A stretch of 64,000 bases of DNA from Macrotis lagotis (GCF_037893015.1 NC_133661.1:186436703-186500702); one strand, 5' to 3'. Shown: positions 34,176-47,845, counted from the first letter of the stretch. Notes: a model not told the origin generated them from the letters alone. Program-made: numbers and translations.

Positions 34176-34960
34176 CATATCTTTATCAAATGTATTTGCA
34201 GCAAAAATTTTTCACATTTAAAAATGTCTCTTTGTGGTTCTGATTTTTTTTATTTGCTTTTGGTGAAAAACGTTTTTCAAATTTATGTAATTAAAACTGT
34301 TTTATCTTTTATATCTATCTCTATTCCTTTCTTTGTCAAGAATTTTTTTCATAATAGTGTGGTGTTTATCTTTTTCCTTTATCTATAATTTCTTTATGAT
34401 TTAATATTTAGTCATATATTTGATAGTAACATAATGAATTGTTAGCCTAATCCTATTTTCTGCCAGTCAGCTTATTTTTCTAATGAATCTTTAGACCAGT
34501 GATCAGTTTCTTCTTATGTATCTGATCTGTTCCATTGATCTCCCTTCTTATGTTTAACCATTACAAAATATTTTTTGTAATGTTTCAGATTATAAAGTTT
34601 GAAATCTGGCATCCCTGGGCCCTATTTCTTCCCATTTTTTCATGATTTTCCATAAGGAATTGTAAACATTTTTTCCTCCAGATGAATTTTCTTAAGATTT
34701 TATTTAATTCTAAAAAGTAACCAATTATTTGTTTGATTGGTAGATACCAAATCTCTATAATAATTTAGGTAGTACTATCATTTTTGGCACATCAGAATAG
34801 TCTGCTATGAATGATTATTTCTCTATTTATATTTTCTTTTATTTCTGTTCAATGTTTCATAGTTCTATCACAGAATTCCTACAGTGTCCAGGTAAACAAA
34901 CTCCTGAATGTTTTGTAATAATTCTACATTGATTTCAAGTGGAATCTCTTTTTCTATTTC
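34176..34960 (-). mobile_element. Old L1 remnant, second part
   Basis: Minus-strand ORF2-like phrases (plus AAAGTTTGAAATCTGGCATC). No open frame. Confidence 0.6.
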
Positions 34961-34969
34961 TTAATTTTG

Positions 34970-36290
34970 AGATTCATGAGAATTATACAGAGTGATGATT
35001 TTTTAATTGATATTTTATTTTTCCAAATACATGCTATGAAAGTTTTTCAACAGTCATCCATATGCATATGTACATTTTTAAATTACATATTTCCTTTCAC
35101 TTTGCCCTCTCACCCACCTCCACTCAGAGGCAAACAGTCAGGTGAATATTGTATATACACATTTATGTTAAACATGTTTACAGATTAGTAATTTTCAATA
35201 AGAGGAATTAGGATCAAGGGAAAAGAGTACATAAGAGAAACTTTTTAAAAAAGTGAAAGTAGTGTTCATCAGATTCTGAAGGGTTTTTTGTTTTGCTTTT
35301 TCTGTTTTTTCTTCCTCTGGATGAGGTTAGCATTGTCCATAGCTGATCTAATAGGGTAGCCTGAACTGTTGATCAAGGTTGATCAACTCACAATGCTTTT
35401 AAACTGTAAAATATTCTCTTAGTTCTGCTCCCTTCACTCAGCATTAGATCCTATAATTCATTCCATGATTCTCTAGAGTCTAATCATTTCTGGTTTCTTA
35501 TAGAACAATAGTATTCCATAACATTCATATACTGTAATTTCTAACCATTCCCCAAGTGATGGGCATCCCCTAAATTTCCAATTCTTTGCCACTACAAAAA
35601 GAACTACTATGAGTGTTTTGGAACGTGTGGAACTTTCCCCATTTTTCATAATTTCTTCCAGATATAGACCTAATACTGGAATTGCTGGGTCAAAGCATCT
35701 GATCAGTTTTATCGCTTTTTGAGGATCGTTCCATATTGCTCTCCAGAATGATTGGATCAGTTCACAGCTCCATAAGTAATGCATTAAAATTCCAATTCCT
35801 CCTACAACCTCTCCAACATTGATCATTTCCCCTTTTTTCTCATCTTAGCTAATCTGATAGGTATGAGGTGATACCACATGGCTGTCTTAATTTGCATTTC
35901 TCTAATCAATAATGATTTGGAGCATTTTTTCATATGATTATATATAGTTTTAATTTCTTCATTTGAAAACTGTCTATATCCTTTGACCTTTTATCAATTG
36001 GGGAATGACTTGTAACCTTGTAAATTTAATACAATTTTCTATATATTTTAGAAATGAGACCTTTATCAGAACCCCTAGTTGTGAAGATTGTTTCTCAGCT
36101 TTCTGCTTTCTTAAGAATGATGATTTTGATAGTTTTTTAATATTCTGCTATTTTTCTAAATTTATTAATTGTTTTAAATAAATCTTAGCTTAATCTTTAT
36201 GATTGTCTATATAGATTATCATATTTGGGTAAAAGCATTAATTTTGTTTATTCTTTGTTTTATTATATCCTTAGTTCCTTTTTCTTCTCT
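34970..36290 (-). mobile_element. L1 3' end and 3' ORF2 portion
   Basis: Minus-strand L1 carrying the ORF2 C-terminal region (ORF 35473-35826 includes LIQSFWRAIWNDPQKAI and AIPVLGLYLEEIMK) followed by 3' UTR to about 34970. 5'-truncated. Confidence 0.8.
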
Positions 36291-37480
36291 TACAGCTATC
36301 ATTTTTTTATTTGGAAAATATTTTAATTTAATTTTTTTATTTCTTTCAAATTCTCTCTTCTCCTCTCCCTTCTCTTCCCCATTGAGAAAACAAGACAAAT
36401 AAAACTCATTATAAATATGAACAGATATGAAAACAAACTTCTCTGCCTTAGCCAAGTCCCCTTTAAAAAGACAGAGAAAAATAATCTAAAGAAAACATGT
36501 TTCAATTCCCATTCTAAGTCCCTCAGTTCTTTTTCTGGAAGTTAATTGCATGTTACAAAATTAATTTGAAATTGTTTCATCTTTGTGTTATTCAGAGTTT
36601 ATTAACTTTACAATATTGCTATTTACATGTAAATTGTTCTCCTGACTCTGCTAACTTCACTTTGCATCAGTTCTTATAATTTTCTGTTATTTTTTAATCT
36701 ATCTCCATCATATCTTAGAGCACAACAGTATTTTATCATTTCATATATCATAACTTGTTCACCTAGTCCACAATTAATGGGCTAGCTATTCCAATTCTTT
36801 GCTATGGCAAGAACATTTTTCCTTCTTTCTTTAATCTCTTGAGGTATAGACCCAGTAGCAGTATTGTTTGGTCACAGTGTACTTTTTAATAGCTTCCTGG
36901 GCATAATTCCAAATTGCTTTCTAGAATGATTGATTGAACTAGTTCATGAGTGCATTAGAGATCCTATTTTCCTATAATCACCTCTAGCATTTGTCATTTT
37001 CCAATTTTGTAATCTTAGATAGTATTATGAGTGGTACCTTGGAAATGTTTGAACTTGCACGGCTAAAATGATTAGTGATTTAGAACTTTTTTATGAGGTT
37101 ATTGATTAATTTAGCTGGAATTTCTCTTGATGAATAGAATTCAATATATTGGGTGTTTTCTTCTATTTAATCATATTTCCAGTCTCAATTTCTGAATTGG
37201 AACTTTGTGCAAGGACCAGGCTCAGTTCTATCCTACTTTCTTAGATGGAGCTGGCAGGCTATGCTTAGTATTTTTTTCCTTGTGAAAACTAGATCCAGTT
37301 CTAGATTTGTAATTGGTAACAGGTTCAAGTCTTTGATATAGTCCCTGATTTCTGCTTCCTCTATATGTGGCCCAGCTTGAGTTTCAATCTCAGTCTGTTT
37401 TTGTCTCTCTTTGTGGAGTCCCCAACCAGGAGTAGGCTCCATCACCTGCTGCAGCCCTAAAAGACTCCAAATAGATGTCA
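36291..37480 (-). mobile_element. Second, older L1 fragment
   Basis: Minus-strand L1 of another subfamily: 3' UTR and ORF2 end from 36300 to about 37090, then a stretch of different L1-like sequence to 37480. Assignment of the last 380 bases is weak. Confidence 0.55.
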
Positions 37481-38180
37481 GAGACTGTGTTAGTTTCTGA
37501 CTTATTAGAAGACCCCCGGGTATGTATGCATGTACACACCATTTGAACTTTAACCTTATACAATGAATGACCTCCTAGAGCTGGGTCTGTCTCATACTGT
37601 TTCTCTAACAGGTGAGGGTTAACTTCCTGCAGGCTTTAGATCTTGTTTATTAGAGATAGAGCAGGATGTAGGTCACAGAGCAGTGCAAGTTTTATGCTAC
37701 ATTTATCAGAAATTAACCTGCCTTGAGCCCCCCTGTCATTGTGTCTCTGATGATACACAGATTTCTGGCTATTTTATTTTGTTTCTCATATTGGGCCATA
37801 AGAAAGAGCTTACTGGTATTTCTCTTTTATCTTATTGATTTGTATTCCATCTGGTCCACTTTTAAATGTTTTCTGCAGTGTTTACTACTAAAGTTATCTT
37901 CCTCTTGAACCTTTCACAATAGCATTATGAGATTTCCCTGGATTTGATTTTTAACTCCTTCTGCAATAATTAGAATGCATTAAAATGAGGGAAAAGAGAG
38001 GATGACAACTAGAACAAGGTCCTTGATGAGGTGAAAATAAGCATGGGAGCAGTGAGAGAAATTATTCCTAGAAAGAAATAAAGACCCTTCTTCCATAACT
38101 AGAGGTATTGAGGAAAGAGACTATGAGAAGAAGAATTTAGTAATGGCCTCAATATTCTCATGGAGAAGACTAAATCATCT
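37481..38180. other. Non-coding stretch
   Basis: No gene recognised. Confidence 0.35.
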
Positions 38181-38184
38181 TCTC

Positions 38185-38185
<1 letters not shown>

Positions 38186-38232
<47 letters not shown>

Positions 38233-38335
38233 AGAGAAGAGAGAGAGAGAGAGAGACATAGAGACAGAAAGAGACAAAGAGAGATAGAAACAAAGTCACA
38301 AAGAGAAAGAGAGAAATGGAGAGGCAAAGAGTTAG
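38186..38335. repeat. (TG)n plus purine-rich GA tract
   Basis: About 22 TG units, then roughly 100 bases of GAGA/GACA-type purine-rich sequence. Confidence 0.92.
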
Positions 38336-39299
38336 GAAAACAGTATGAGTGAAGATTGGAATAGAGAGGGAATGGTTTTGAAAAGTTGCCATGGAGAGTG
38401 AGAAGAGCTGATATTTGCTCCAGCTTTTACTGAATCAGAATAACACTTGACAACATCCTAAGCAAGTAATCACCCAATTTCTGTTAAAAGACCCCTAGAG
38501 ATGGAAATATTACTGCCTCCTAAGTTTCATTTACTTCACTTACCCTCTAATTCTTATAAAATATATAGAGGAGTAGTGATTGTTGTCCTTCAATCTTGAA
38601 GAGGAATTTGATATCATGGATTGCTGTTTCTCTTCATGCTGCATGATTTTTTCCTAGTTATCTTCTTTATTTCATAAAAAAACTTATAAAATCCCTCTCA
38701 TTCTTTTTCTTAGTTTTTCTCTTGTCTTGAGAACCTTAAATTCTGAGATCTTATAATATTTGTACTAGAAATGCTAAGAGCTAGGGCCAAAGAACTTTTT
38801 CTACTATAGTCTGGAATGGGATTTCCTTTTTAGACACAGAGAGAGATTTCTTGAGATTCAATTAGAACCCTACTTGGAGATGAGTTTGAAGCTCCAAAGA
38901 TGTTGGATAATAAGTGAGATCCCAGATGTAGAAGGTAAGATCAAAATTTCACCAGTTTTAAAATGAGAATAATATTACCTACCTCAAAAGGTGTGATGAG
39001 ACTCAAATGATAATGACTCCAAGGTAAAAATGACATTTTTAAATGTCTAAACGTTAGTTTTAAATATCTAAATATTAGTAATTATTACTATTATTGGAAC
39101 AGATTTCAAGGAATAAACAAAGAGATGCTTGTTTAGAGTAGTTCAGATGGTCCAGTGCAGTGCTGTGGAAAGTACCCTAGACTTTTACTCAGGTAAAATC
39201 AGGGATGAAATTCTGTTTTTGTTGCTGTTTGTTTTCCCCTGGGTAAGTTATTTAACTTTTATGAGTTAATTTACTTTGTAAAATGGTTTTATAACTTGT
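38336..39299. other. Non-coding stretch with a MIR-like fragment
   Basis: A plus-strand MIR-like fragment lies at about 39135-39290 (GGTAAGTTATTTAACTTT). No gene. Confidence 0.4.
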
Positions 39300-40620
39300 C
39301 AAAAGAAATCATTTATTGTCTACTGTGTGCTAGGCACTCTGATAAGTACTGAGACAAAGAAAGACAAAAAGCTTTCTGGAGATGGAGTTTCATATGCAAG
39401 GAAAAGGAGTAAGGATAGAGTCACTAGATTAAAAAACACCTGGAGGAAGTAAAATATAGATCAGGAAAAGACAGAAGAGATGAAGTTATGAAAGACTCAG
39501 AAACAAAACAGGATTTTATCATTGATCCTATAAGGTAATAAGGAGTTACTGGAAATTATTAAATGAATTGGGAGTAGGGTGTGGATAGGAATTGACATGG
39601 TCAGATATGCAATTTATGAAGATTCTTTAAAAGCAGAGTGAAGTTAAACTGAAATAGGAAGTGAAATGAGACAGGAAGATTCAGCATTAGAATATTGCAA
39701 AAGTTCAAGTGACTACGGTCTGAACTGGGGTGGTGAAAATGTCAAAAGGAAATGTCTAAAGATAGAAACAAAGGATTTAGTGATTGATTTGAAATGTAGG
39801 ATAAGAAAGAGTGAAGAGTCAAAGATAAAACCTACACTTTAAGCTTATTTAACTGGAAAAGTAATTACCTCCATCATAATATGGAAGATAAGAAAATGAG
39901 AGAGTGATGAATGGGAGAGAAGATAATAAGTTCATGTTGGGATGCTGATTTCTGTGAGATATCCAGTTTTGTATTGTCTAATAAAAAGTTGAAGATTCAA
40001 GACTGGAGATCAAAAGAAATGTTAGGACTGGGCAAAGAGATCTAAGAATCATCTATATAGAAATTATAATGAATTCATATAAATTGATGTGAACATAAAG
40101 TAAAATAGTATAGAGGGGGTGCAGCTAGGTAGCGTAGTGGATAAAGCACCAGCCCTGGAGTCAGGAGTACCTGGGTTCAAATCTGATCTCAAACACTTAA
40201 TAATTACCTAGCTGTGTGGCCTTGGGCAAGCCACTTAACCCTGTTTGCCTTGCAAAAACCTTAAAAAAATAGTATAGAGGGAGAAGAAAAGAATGCCGGA
40301 CAAAGCCTTGAGGGGCACCCACAATTAGCAGGCATGATCTAGATGGAGGTATAGCAAAAGAGAATAAAAGAAACAGTCAGATAGATAGATGAGAATATAA
40401 TCATCCAAAGAGAAGAGAGTAGAAAAAAAAACAAGAGGGTGATTAGCAGTGTCAGAGGTTAAAGAAAAGTGAAGAAGGATGAAGATTAAGAAAAGGATAT
40501 TAGATTTGGAAATAGTTAAACAATGGTAATTTTGAAGAGAGCTATTTAAATAGAATGAGGAAGTTGAAAGCCAGACTGCAAAGAATTATAAGGGAGTGAG
40601 AGGAAAGCAAGAGTTGGCTC
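39300..40620 (+). mobile_element. Ancient mammalian-type interspersed repeat, copy 1
   Basis: Begins with TCTACTGTGTGCTAGGCACT, continues with phrases such as GAGACAGGAAGAT and GAGTGAAGAGTCAAAGATAA, and ends near AGGGAGTGAGAGGAAAGCAA. The same order occurs in the copy at 42990-44560. It is interrupted by the SINE at 40118-40265. I recognise the repeat as widespread but cannot name the family. Confidence 0.6.
40118..40265 (+). mobile_element. tRNA-derived marsupial SINE with target duplication
   Basis: Near-consensus copy flanked by a perfect 16-bp repeat AAAATAGTATAGAGGG (40102-40117 and 40266-40281). Confidence 0.96.
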
Positions 40621-40988
40621 TGGTTATCCATGCTGTCCTTAAGGATTTCATCATTAAAGGGAGGAAAATTATATAATAGCTACTGACAATGGAAGAATCT
40701 GAGTGAAATATTTTTGAGGATGGGTTTGTTGAATGATTTTTAGACCCCATTTTATTCCAATCAACCCGTATTATTCAATTTAGTGTGATTCTATACAGAC
40801 TGATTATTTCTGTTTTACTTATATATACTAACAATTAGCCAGTTTAATCATCCAACAGTAATACATAAATCTTATAAGTGGATAAGATTAGAGGGATATA
40901 TCTTATATTTAGGTATAATTAGATATTGTTATATATTTTCTTATTTTAGGCCCAAAATTTAAATTACAAGTTAAAAGTACACTAGTCA

Positions 40989-41146
40989 GGGCAGCTAGGT
41001 GGTACAGTGGATAGAGTACTGGCCCTGGAGTCAGGAGTACCTGAGTTCAAATCCGACCTCAGACAGCTAATAATTACCTAGCTGTGTGGCCTTGGGCAAG
41101 CCACTTAACCCCATTTACCTTGCAAAAACCTAAAAAAAAAAGAAGA
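40989..41146 (+). mobile_element. tRNA-derived marsupial SINE with target duplication
   Basis: Near-consensus copy flanked by a perfect 11-bp repeat TACACTAGTCA (40978-40988 and 41147-41157). Confidence 0.96.
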
Positions 41147-41642
41147 TACACTAGTCACAGAATTCAAACTAAAGACCCTCCACCCATTTGGCCTGATGAT
41201 GAGTGATCAAGGCCCATGTAGATAAGAAGATCTCTTTACCTCCAACTGCTTTTGCCTAATTATTGTGACCAAACTCTGCTGTGGCAGATATGGAAATCTC
41301 TCATCTTATTTTTGTACCTCCAGACCACCCTCTATTACCCAACATGGGAAAGCATCATTCTTTGGCCACTTAGCAGAGATGTCCCTTGTTTTGCCCATCC
41401 TGTGACTACCCATGTAGATGTGCCATCTCTGGTCCTTTTGGAGAGTCAAGTTATGAGCCTGAAGAGTCAATGTATAGATCTATCAAAATGAAATTCTATA
41501 TTTTACCTTGCCTCTTCTGTATCATCTGGGTATAAAACACTATCAAACTAAAACCCTAGATTCGGGGGCCTCTCAGATTGTAAGCAAAATCTGAGGTCCC
41601 ATTCATTGATGGAGCCTGGTCCCTTTAAGAAATAATTATTGG

Positions 41643-41796
41643 GGGGTAGCTAGGTGGCACAGTGGATAGAGCACCAGCCCTGGAGTCAGGAGTACCTGAG
41701 TTCAAATCTGACCTCAGACAGTTAATAATTACCTAGCTGTGTGGCCTTGGGCAAGCCACTTAACCCCCATTGCCTTGCAAAAATCTAAAAAAAAAA
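41643..41796 (+). mobile_element. tRNA-derived marsupial SINE with target duplication
   Basis: Near-consensus copy flanked by AATAATTATTGG (41631-41642) and AATAATCATTGG (41797-41808). Confidence 0.95.
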
Positions 41797-41808
41797 AATA
41801 ATCATTGG

Positions 41809-42989
41809 CCTGGAGCTTGCTTCAGGATCTTTTACTACAGATTGAATAGTTTTTATACTTCACATGAGGAAGACACAGGCAACAGGGAAACAGCCAATAG
41901 ATAGGAAAATATAAAGATAAGCAAGAGTGTGAGGCTAATACAGGGGGAAATATGCTGAAGAAGATAGAATGGAATGAGATCACTAGGACACTGATAGATT
42001 TGCTTTGGCAAGAAGAAAGACCACTTCTTCATTTGAGACAGGGATGAAGGAGGATCTGTAAAAGGCAGCTGAGGATATGAAATGAAGAGTGAAAGGAAAC
42101 AGGTTTTAATTTTCTCAGTGAGATAATTTTACAATACTTTTCTCATATAGTTCTGGTGAGGAAAGAGAATCACAGAATCTTAGAATTTACAAGGACTTCA
42201 GAAGTTATATTGTCCAACCTGTATCTGACCTTGACAGTAGCTCCAACAAGCAGTCATTCAACTTTTGCTTGAAAATATCCAATGAAGCAGTAGCCACTAC
42301 CTCCTAACAAAAGTGCATTTCATTTTTGGATTCTATGAATTGTTGAGAAGCTTTTTCTGATGCCCAGTCTACATTTGTTATCCTGCAATATCCTGAAACT
42401 CCTATTTCTATTTGCTGGGATCAAGCAAAGTGTCTAATCCTTTCCTCCCCGCAATGACATACCCATCTCTTGGGGAGCCCAGAAGAAACAAAGACCTTTA
42501 GAGAGTTGCATGGGACATTGGTAGCAGATTAGGGGTAGGAGGGAAGAAGACATTCATTCATTCATTCAATAGGAAATTATAAGTTCACAGGTGACAGAAG
42601 AGAGCCAGATGATAAATAATGTACCCTGGTAGTATCCTTTCCTTCCTCCATAGGTAGGGTATCAGCAAAGGAAGGGTGTTAAGTCTTACTTCCCTCTCCA
42701 GGGAATGTTACACCATAAAATGCAAAAGAGATACATTTGTAATAGATATTTGAATATGATGCTTGAGACAGAGGATAACCAGTCTGAGAGCTAGTCAGTC
42801 TCACACTAAACAACAGAGTATAAGGAGCTGGCTAAGTTGGTGATGATGGAACATTTGTATAATGGAACATGATGGATTGCACAGGTTAGAGTAGAAGAAG
42901 ATGCAGTGTTTCTTGATAGTCCCTTTCAACTCAATGAAAGGATGCTGAACAAGAGATGATGTCCAGCTCATTTCTATCGTAGATAAGTC
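41809..42989. other. Non-coding stretch
   Basis: A MIR-class fragment lies at about 42165-42310 (CACAGAATCTTAGAATTTAC). A short ATTC repeat is near 42552. No gene. Confidence 0.4.
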
Positions 42990-44560
42990 AAATTCAAATC
43001 AGTTAAACATTTATTAAGCATCTTCCATGGGCAGGGGCATCACTACTAGGGATATACAGAAAAAGTGACACAGATGTTGATATCAAGAAATTGATGATAA
43101 AATGGGGATGAAGAAGAGAAGACATGTACATAAATATGATAAAGAGAAGGTGGAAGGAAGGAAAGGATAGAATAAGCCTCTAGTAAGCATCTGCCATGTG
43201 ACAGGCAAAGTACTTTACAAAAATCTGTTTTTATTTCACTTTAATAAAAAGGGCAAAGCAAATATTCACAAAAAATGCTATGAACATTTTTAATAGTTGG
43301 GGGGGGGACAGGCGAGATCAGCGTGAATCTTTTGGAATAGGTTGAACCTGAATTGATCCTGGGAGGACAAAAATGATTTCAACAGGCAGAGATGGGGCAT
43401 GGCAATTCTCTTCCAGACATGGGGAATTGCATGAGCAAAAGGAAGTTGATGAGATATTAGGTAGGATCAGGCTATTGGGGAAGGGAAGAGGAGACAAAAG
43501 TATGAGTTAGAACTTTAAAGGAAGGTTGGCATTTGATTGTGAAGGGTTTTGCATGAGAAAATATCAACTATATGACTGGCTTAAGTATGAGGGTGGGTGA
43601 GGATCTCATAGGAAAAATAGTTTAGACTTCTATTAAGGAATTTGTAGTTTTGGGCTCATCTTGCTAGCCAAGAAATTCAGAGTGTAATAAAGGTAAACTA
43701 AGGGAGATGAAGATAGTGCTGATCCTATACTTGGAAACAAGAGGTGATATGAAGGTGGCTACTAGAAAAGGGGAACAAAAAGAACCAATGTCTGAGACGG
43801 AGCTTCTCTTCCCAGTGGCCTGAGATGAGTCAAATTTCAAAATCAAATGCTTAGTGAAACTCCAAACTACTCTATAAAAAGTTCTTAGCACAGCCCTAAT
43901 GATCTGAGGATGGGTTACAACTGAATCAAATGTTTATATTGCATTTGGGAGAAAATGGAAAGCAATCAAAGGTTTTGGAGAAGTGTGACTTGGCAGGCAT
44001 TAAGATTTTTTGGGCAGGAGTGTGAAGAATGGATTGGGGGAAGGAATGACTCAAGTTAGTAGGTCTGGTTAAGAGGTTATTTCAATAGTCTAGATAAAAA
44101 GTTCTGAGAGCCTAGACTAGTGTTAATTCAAAAGTAGAACTTTAATAACTGAAAATAAATGTGGAAAATAGGGGAATAAGGGAAAATGAAGTAAAAGGTA
44201 GAAGCAAAATTGACTCTAAGGTTTTCAATCTCAGTGATTAGTACCAAAAGAGTAACAGGAAAATTAAAGAGCTAGGATTGTGGAAAGGAAGATGGAAAGT
44301 TCATATTCGGGCATATTGGATTTAAAATATTGCTGAGTATTCAGGTGGAGATGTCCTTTAGAGGCTGGAGATGTGGGACTGCAAACTAGAAGAGAGGTCT
44401 GAACTACAAAAGTGACTTAAGAATTTAATAGAGGTAGCAACTGAAGGCTCAGAAGTGTTTGAAATCACAAAACAAAAGCTTGGTGGATTCTCATGATTGA
44501 AAGAAATGCTTTAATTCAATAGAGGGATGTTTTAGTTCAGTCTAGGGAAGACCATCTGGA
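42990..44560 (+). mobile_element. Ancient mammalian-type interspersed repeat, copy 2
   Basis: Same family and orientation as 39300-40620, and more complete at its start: AAACATTTATTAAGCATCTT, then GGCAATTCTCTTCCAGACAT, GTGTGACTTGGCAGG and GTCTAGATAAAAAGTTCTGA. No open frame of note. Confidence 0.6.
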
Positions 44561-44909
44561 TAAAGAGTAGTCTGACTCAAAGGGAAGAAGAATTGTAAGA
44601 TGTACTAATTCTTTAGTATAGGAGTGAACCCCATTTTCCTCCTTGTTCTTTATAGAACTGAGAGAAAAAAGATTTATTAAGGAAGAGTTCTACACTATAG
44701 AAATGTCCTCTTTCATATTAAAATGAACAAGTCTGAAAGGCAACCAAAAAATTCCACCCTCAAAATAATTTTTTTCTGAGAAAATTTAAAAGATTTTTAT
44801 GTAGAATTGATTCTTTAAATTCTAGTTCTTATTTCTTGTAGGGGACTCCTAGGGTCAGATCTTGAGCTATGAAGAGTATGTGACTCTGGCCAAAAGATTC
44901 ATTTACAAT

Positions 44910-45065
44910 CACAAACTCCTAGAGGTAGAAAGGACCTTAGTCAAATCATATCATTTTACAGATAGGGAAACTGAGGCTTGGGAAGGTTAAGTATCTTTTC
45001 CAGTGACACATAGCAACAAGTTTTAGAACCAGATTCACAACTCTCACTCCTGACTTTCTGTCTCA
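44910..45065 (-). mobile_element. MIR-type ancient repeat fragment
   Basis: Contains CATTTTACAGATAGGGAAAC then TGAGGCTTGGGAAGGTTAAG, a MIR-class arrangement on the minus strand. Confidence 0.55.
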
Positions 45066-45154
45066 CATTCTCTAACAATCAATAGTGGTGGTTGAATTGT
45101 GAAAATCCTTACCTCTCCCAAACTACATATATACACACACATACAAACAGGTAC

Positions 45155-47795
45155 ATTAAAATTATAGACCTATCTCCCTGATGAATATAGATGCAAAAAT
45201 CTTAAATAAAATCTTATCAAAACGATTACAAGAAGTTATCACTGGGATAATACATTATGATCAAGTAGGATTTATCCCAGGAATACAGGATTGGTTCATA
45301 TTAGGAAAACTTAGTATAATTAATTAAATCAGAAATCATGTGATTATATCCAAAGATGCTGAAAAAGCTTTTTTTTAGGTTTTTTGCAAGGCAAATGGGG
45401 TTAAGTGGCTTGCCCAAGGCCACACAGCTAGGCAATTATTAAGTATCTGAGGCTGGATTTGAACTCAGGTACTCCTGACTCCAGGACCAGGGCACTATCC
45501 ACTGTGCCACCAGCACCCATTTTCCTGCTAAAATGGATTGTTCCTTAGAATAATAAGCAGTATCTATCTGAAACCATCAACAAACATTATATTCAATGAG
45601 GATATGTTAGAGGCATTCCCAATAAGATCAAGGGCAAAACAAAGATGCCTATTATCACCACTACTATTCAATATTGTCTTAGAAATGTTAGCTTCAGCAA
45701 TAAGAGAAGAAAAAGAAATTGAAGGAATTAGAAGTAGGAAGGAAGAGACAAAACTCTCACTCTTTGCAGATGACATGATGGTATACCTAGAAAACTACTA
45801 GAAATAATTAGCAACTTTAGCAAAGTCACAGGATATAAAACAAGCCCTCATAAATCCTCAACATTTCTATATTTGACTAGCAAGATACAGCAGCAAGAGC
45901 TAGAAAGAGAAATTCCATTCAAAGTAACTTCAGACAATATAAAGTACCTGGGAGTCTACCTGCCAAGACAGACTCAAAAACTTTTTTGAAAACAATTACA
46001 AAACACTTCTCATACAAATAAAATCAAATTTAAATAACTGGGCAAACATCAACTGCTTATGGATAGGTCAAGCTAATATAATAAAAATGACAATTCTACC
46101 AAACCTAAGCTACTGTTTAGTGCCCTACCAATCAAAATTGTAAGTAAATTCAAATGGAGAAACAAAAAGTCAAGAATTTCCAGGGATTCAATGGAAAAAA
46201 AAGTACAAAAGAAGGTGGCTTAGCCTTACCAGATCTAAAATTATATTATAAAACATCAGTCATCAAAACTGTCTGGTTCTGGCTAAGAAATACAGTTGGT
46301 GGACCAGTGGAATAGACTAGATGCAATAGCAAGAAATGAGTATAGTAATCTGCTCTTAGTCCAGCAATTGGGATAAAAACTCTCTCTTTGATAAAAACTA
46401 TTGGGAAAATTGGGAGTTAGTGTGGAAGAAACTTGGATTAGACCAACACCTCACACTCTACACCAAGATAAGATCAAAATGGATACAGGATTTAGACATA
46501 AAAAACATTATTATAAGCAAAGTTGAAGATCAAGGAGTAGTTTACCTGTCAGATTTATGAAAAGGGAAGTAGTTTATGACCAAGGAAGACATGGAGAACA
46601 TCATTAAAAACAAACTAGTTAATTTTGGTTACATTAAATTAAAAAGTTTTTGCACAGACAAAACCCCTGTAACCAAGATCAAAAGAAATGTAGTAAATTG
46701 TGAAACAACTTTTACAACTAGTATTTCTGACAAAGGACTCATTTCTAAAATACATAGAGAACTGAGTAAAATTTTCAAAAAAAAACAAACCATTCTTCAA
46801 TAGACAAATGGTCAAAGGATATGCAAAGGCAATTTACAGATGAGGAAATCAAAACGATCAATAGTCACATGAAAAATTGCTCTAAATCACTACTTATTAA
46901 AGAAAGGCAAATTAAAGCATCTCTGAGGTACCACCTCACACCTCTCAGACTAGCCAATATGACCAGAAAGGACAATGATCAATGTTGGAAGGGATGTGGG
47001 AAATCTAGGACACTAATACGTTGTTGTTGAAGCTGTGAACTCATCCAGTCTTTCTGGAGCAATCTGGAATTATGCCCAAAGGGCCACAAAAATGTGCATA
47101 CCCTTTGATCCAGCAATACCAGTACTGGGTCTATACCCTGAAGAGATTATGAAAAGGGGTAAAAGCATCACTTGTACAAAAATATTCATAGCAGCCCTAT
47201 TTGTGGTGGCAAAGAATTGAAAATTAAGTAAATGTCCTTCATTTGGGGAATGGCTTAGCACACTGTGGTGTATGTATGTATGTCAGGGAACATTCTTGTT
47301 CTATTAGAAACCAAGAGGGAATAGGAATTCAGGGAAGCCTCCAAGGATTTGCATGAACTGATGCTGAGTGAGATGATCAGAACCAGAAAAACATTGTACA
47401 CCCTAACAGCAACATGGGGGTGATGATCAACCTTGATGGACTTGCTCATTCCATCAGTGCAACAATCAGGGATAATTTTGGGCCATCTGCGATGGAGAAT
47501 ACCATCTATATCCAGAGAAAGAACTGTGTAGTCTGAACAAAGATCAAAGACTATTACCTTCAAAGCAGGAAAAAACCCATTATCTTATTATATAATTTTG
47601 CTATCTCTTATACTTTACTTTTCTTCTTTAAGGATGTGATTTCTCTCTCATCACATTCAACTTAGATCAGTGTACACCATAGAAATAATGTAAAGACTAA
47701 CAGACTGCCTTCTGTGGGGGGGTGGGGGAGGGAAGCAAGAATAAGGGGAAAATTGTAAAACTCAAAATAAATAAAATCTTTCAAAAACGTTTTTT
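45155..47795 (+). mobile_element. L1 LINE, 5'-truncated, with ORF2 reverse transcriptase and 3' UTR
   Basis: Plus-strand marsupial L1 from within the RT domain to the 3' end. The RT active-site box [11 protein letters not shown] is at 45763-45795. The ORF2 C-terminal region ends in SGAIWNYAQRATKM and AIPVLGLYPEEIMKR (47035-47220). The 3' UTR ends AATAAATAAAATCTTTC near 47786. Several stops and frameshifts break ORF2, and a SINE interrupts it at 45370-45528. It cannot move on its own. Confidence 0.88.
45370..45528 (-). mobile_element. tRNA-derived marsupial SINE nested in L1 ORF2
   Basis: Minus-strand copy inserted just after the GATGCTGAAAAAGCTTTT stretch of the L1 RT domain. About 50 bases of expected L1 sequence are missing at the right junction. 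Confidence 0.9.
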
Positions 47796-47809
47796 AAAGA
47801 GTCATACAA

Positions 47810-47845
47810 ACAGGCATATACATACATGCATGCACACACATACAC

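Noticed and set aside
45538..47220. L1 ORF2 as a functional reverse transcriptase gene
   Set aside because: Although FADD and C-terminal motifs are readable, stops, frameshifts, a nested SINE and 5' truncation break it.
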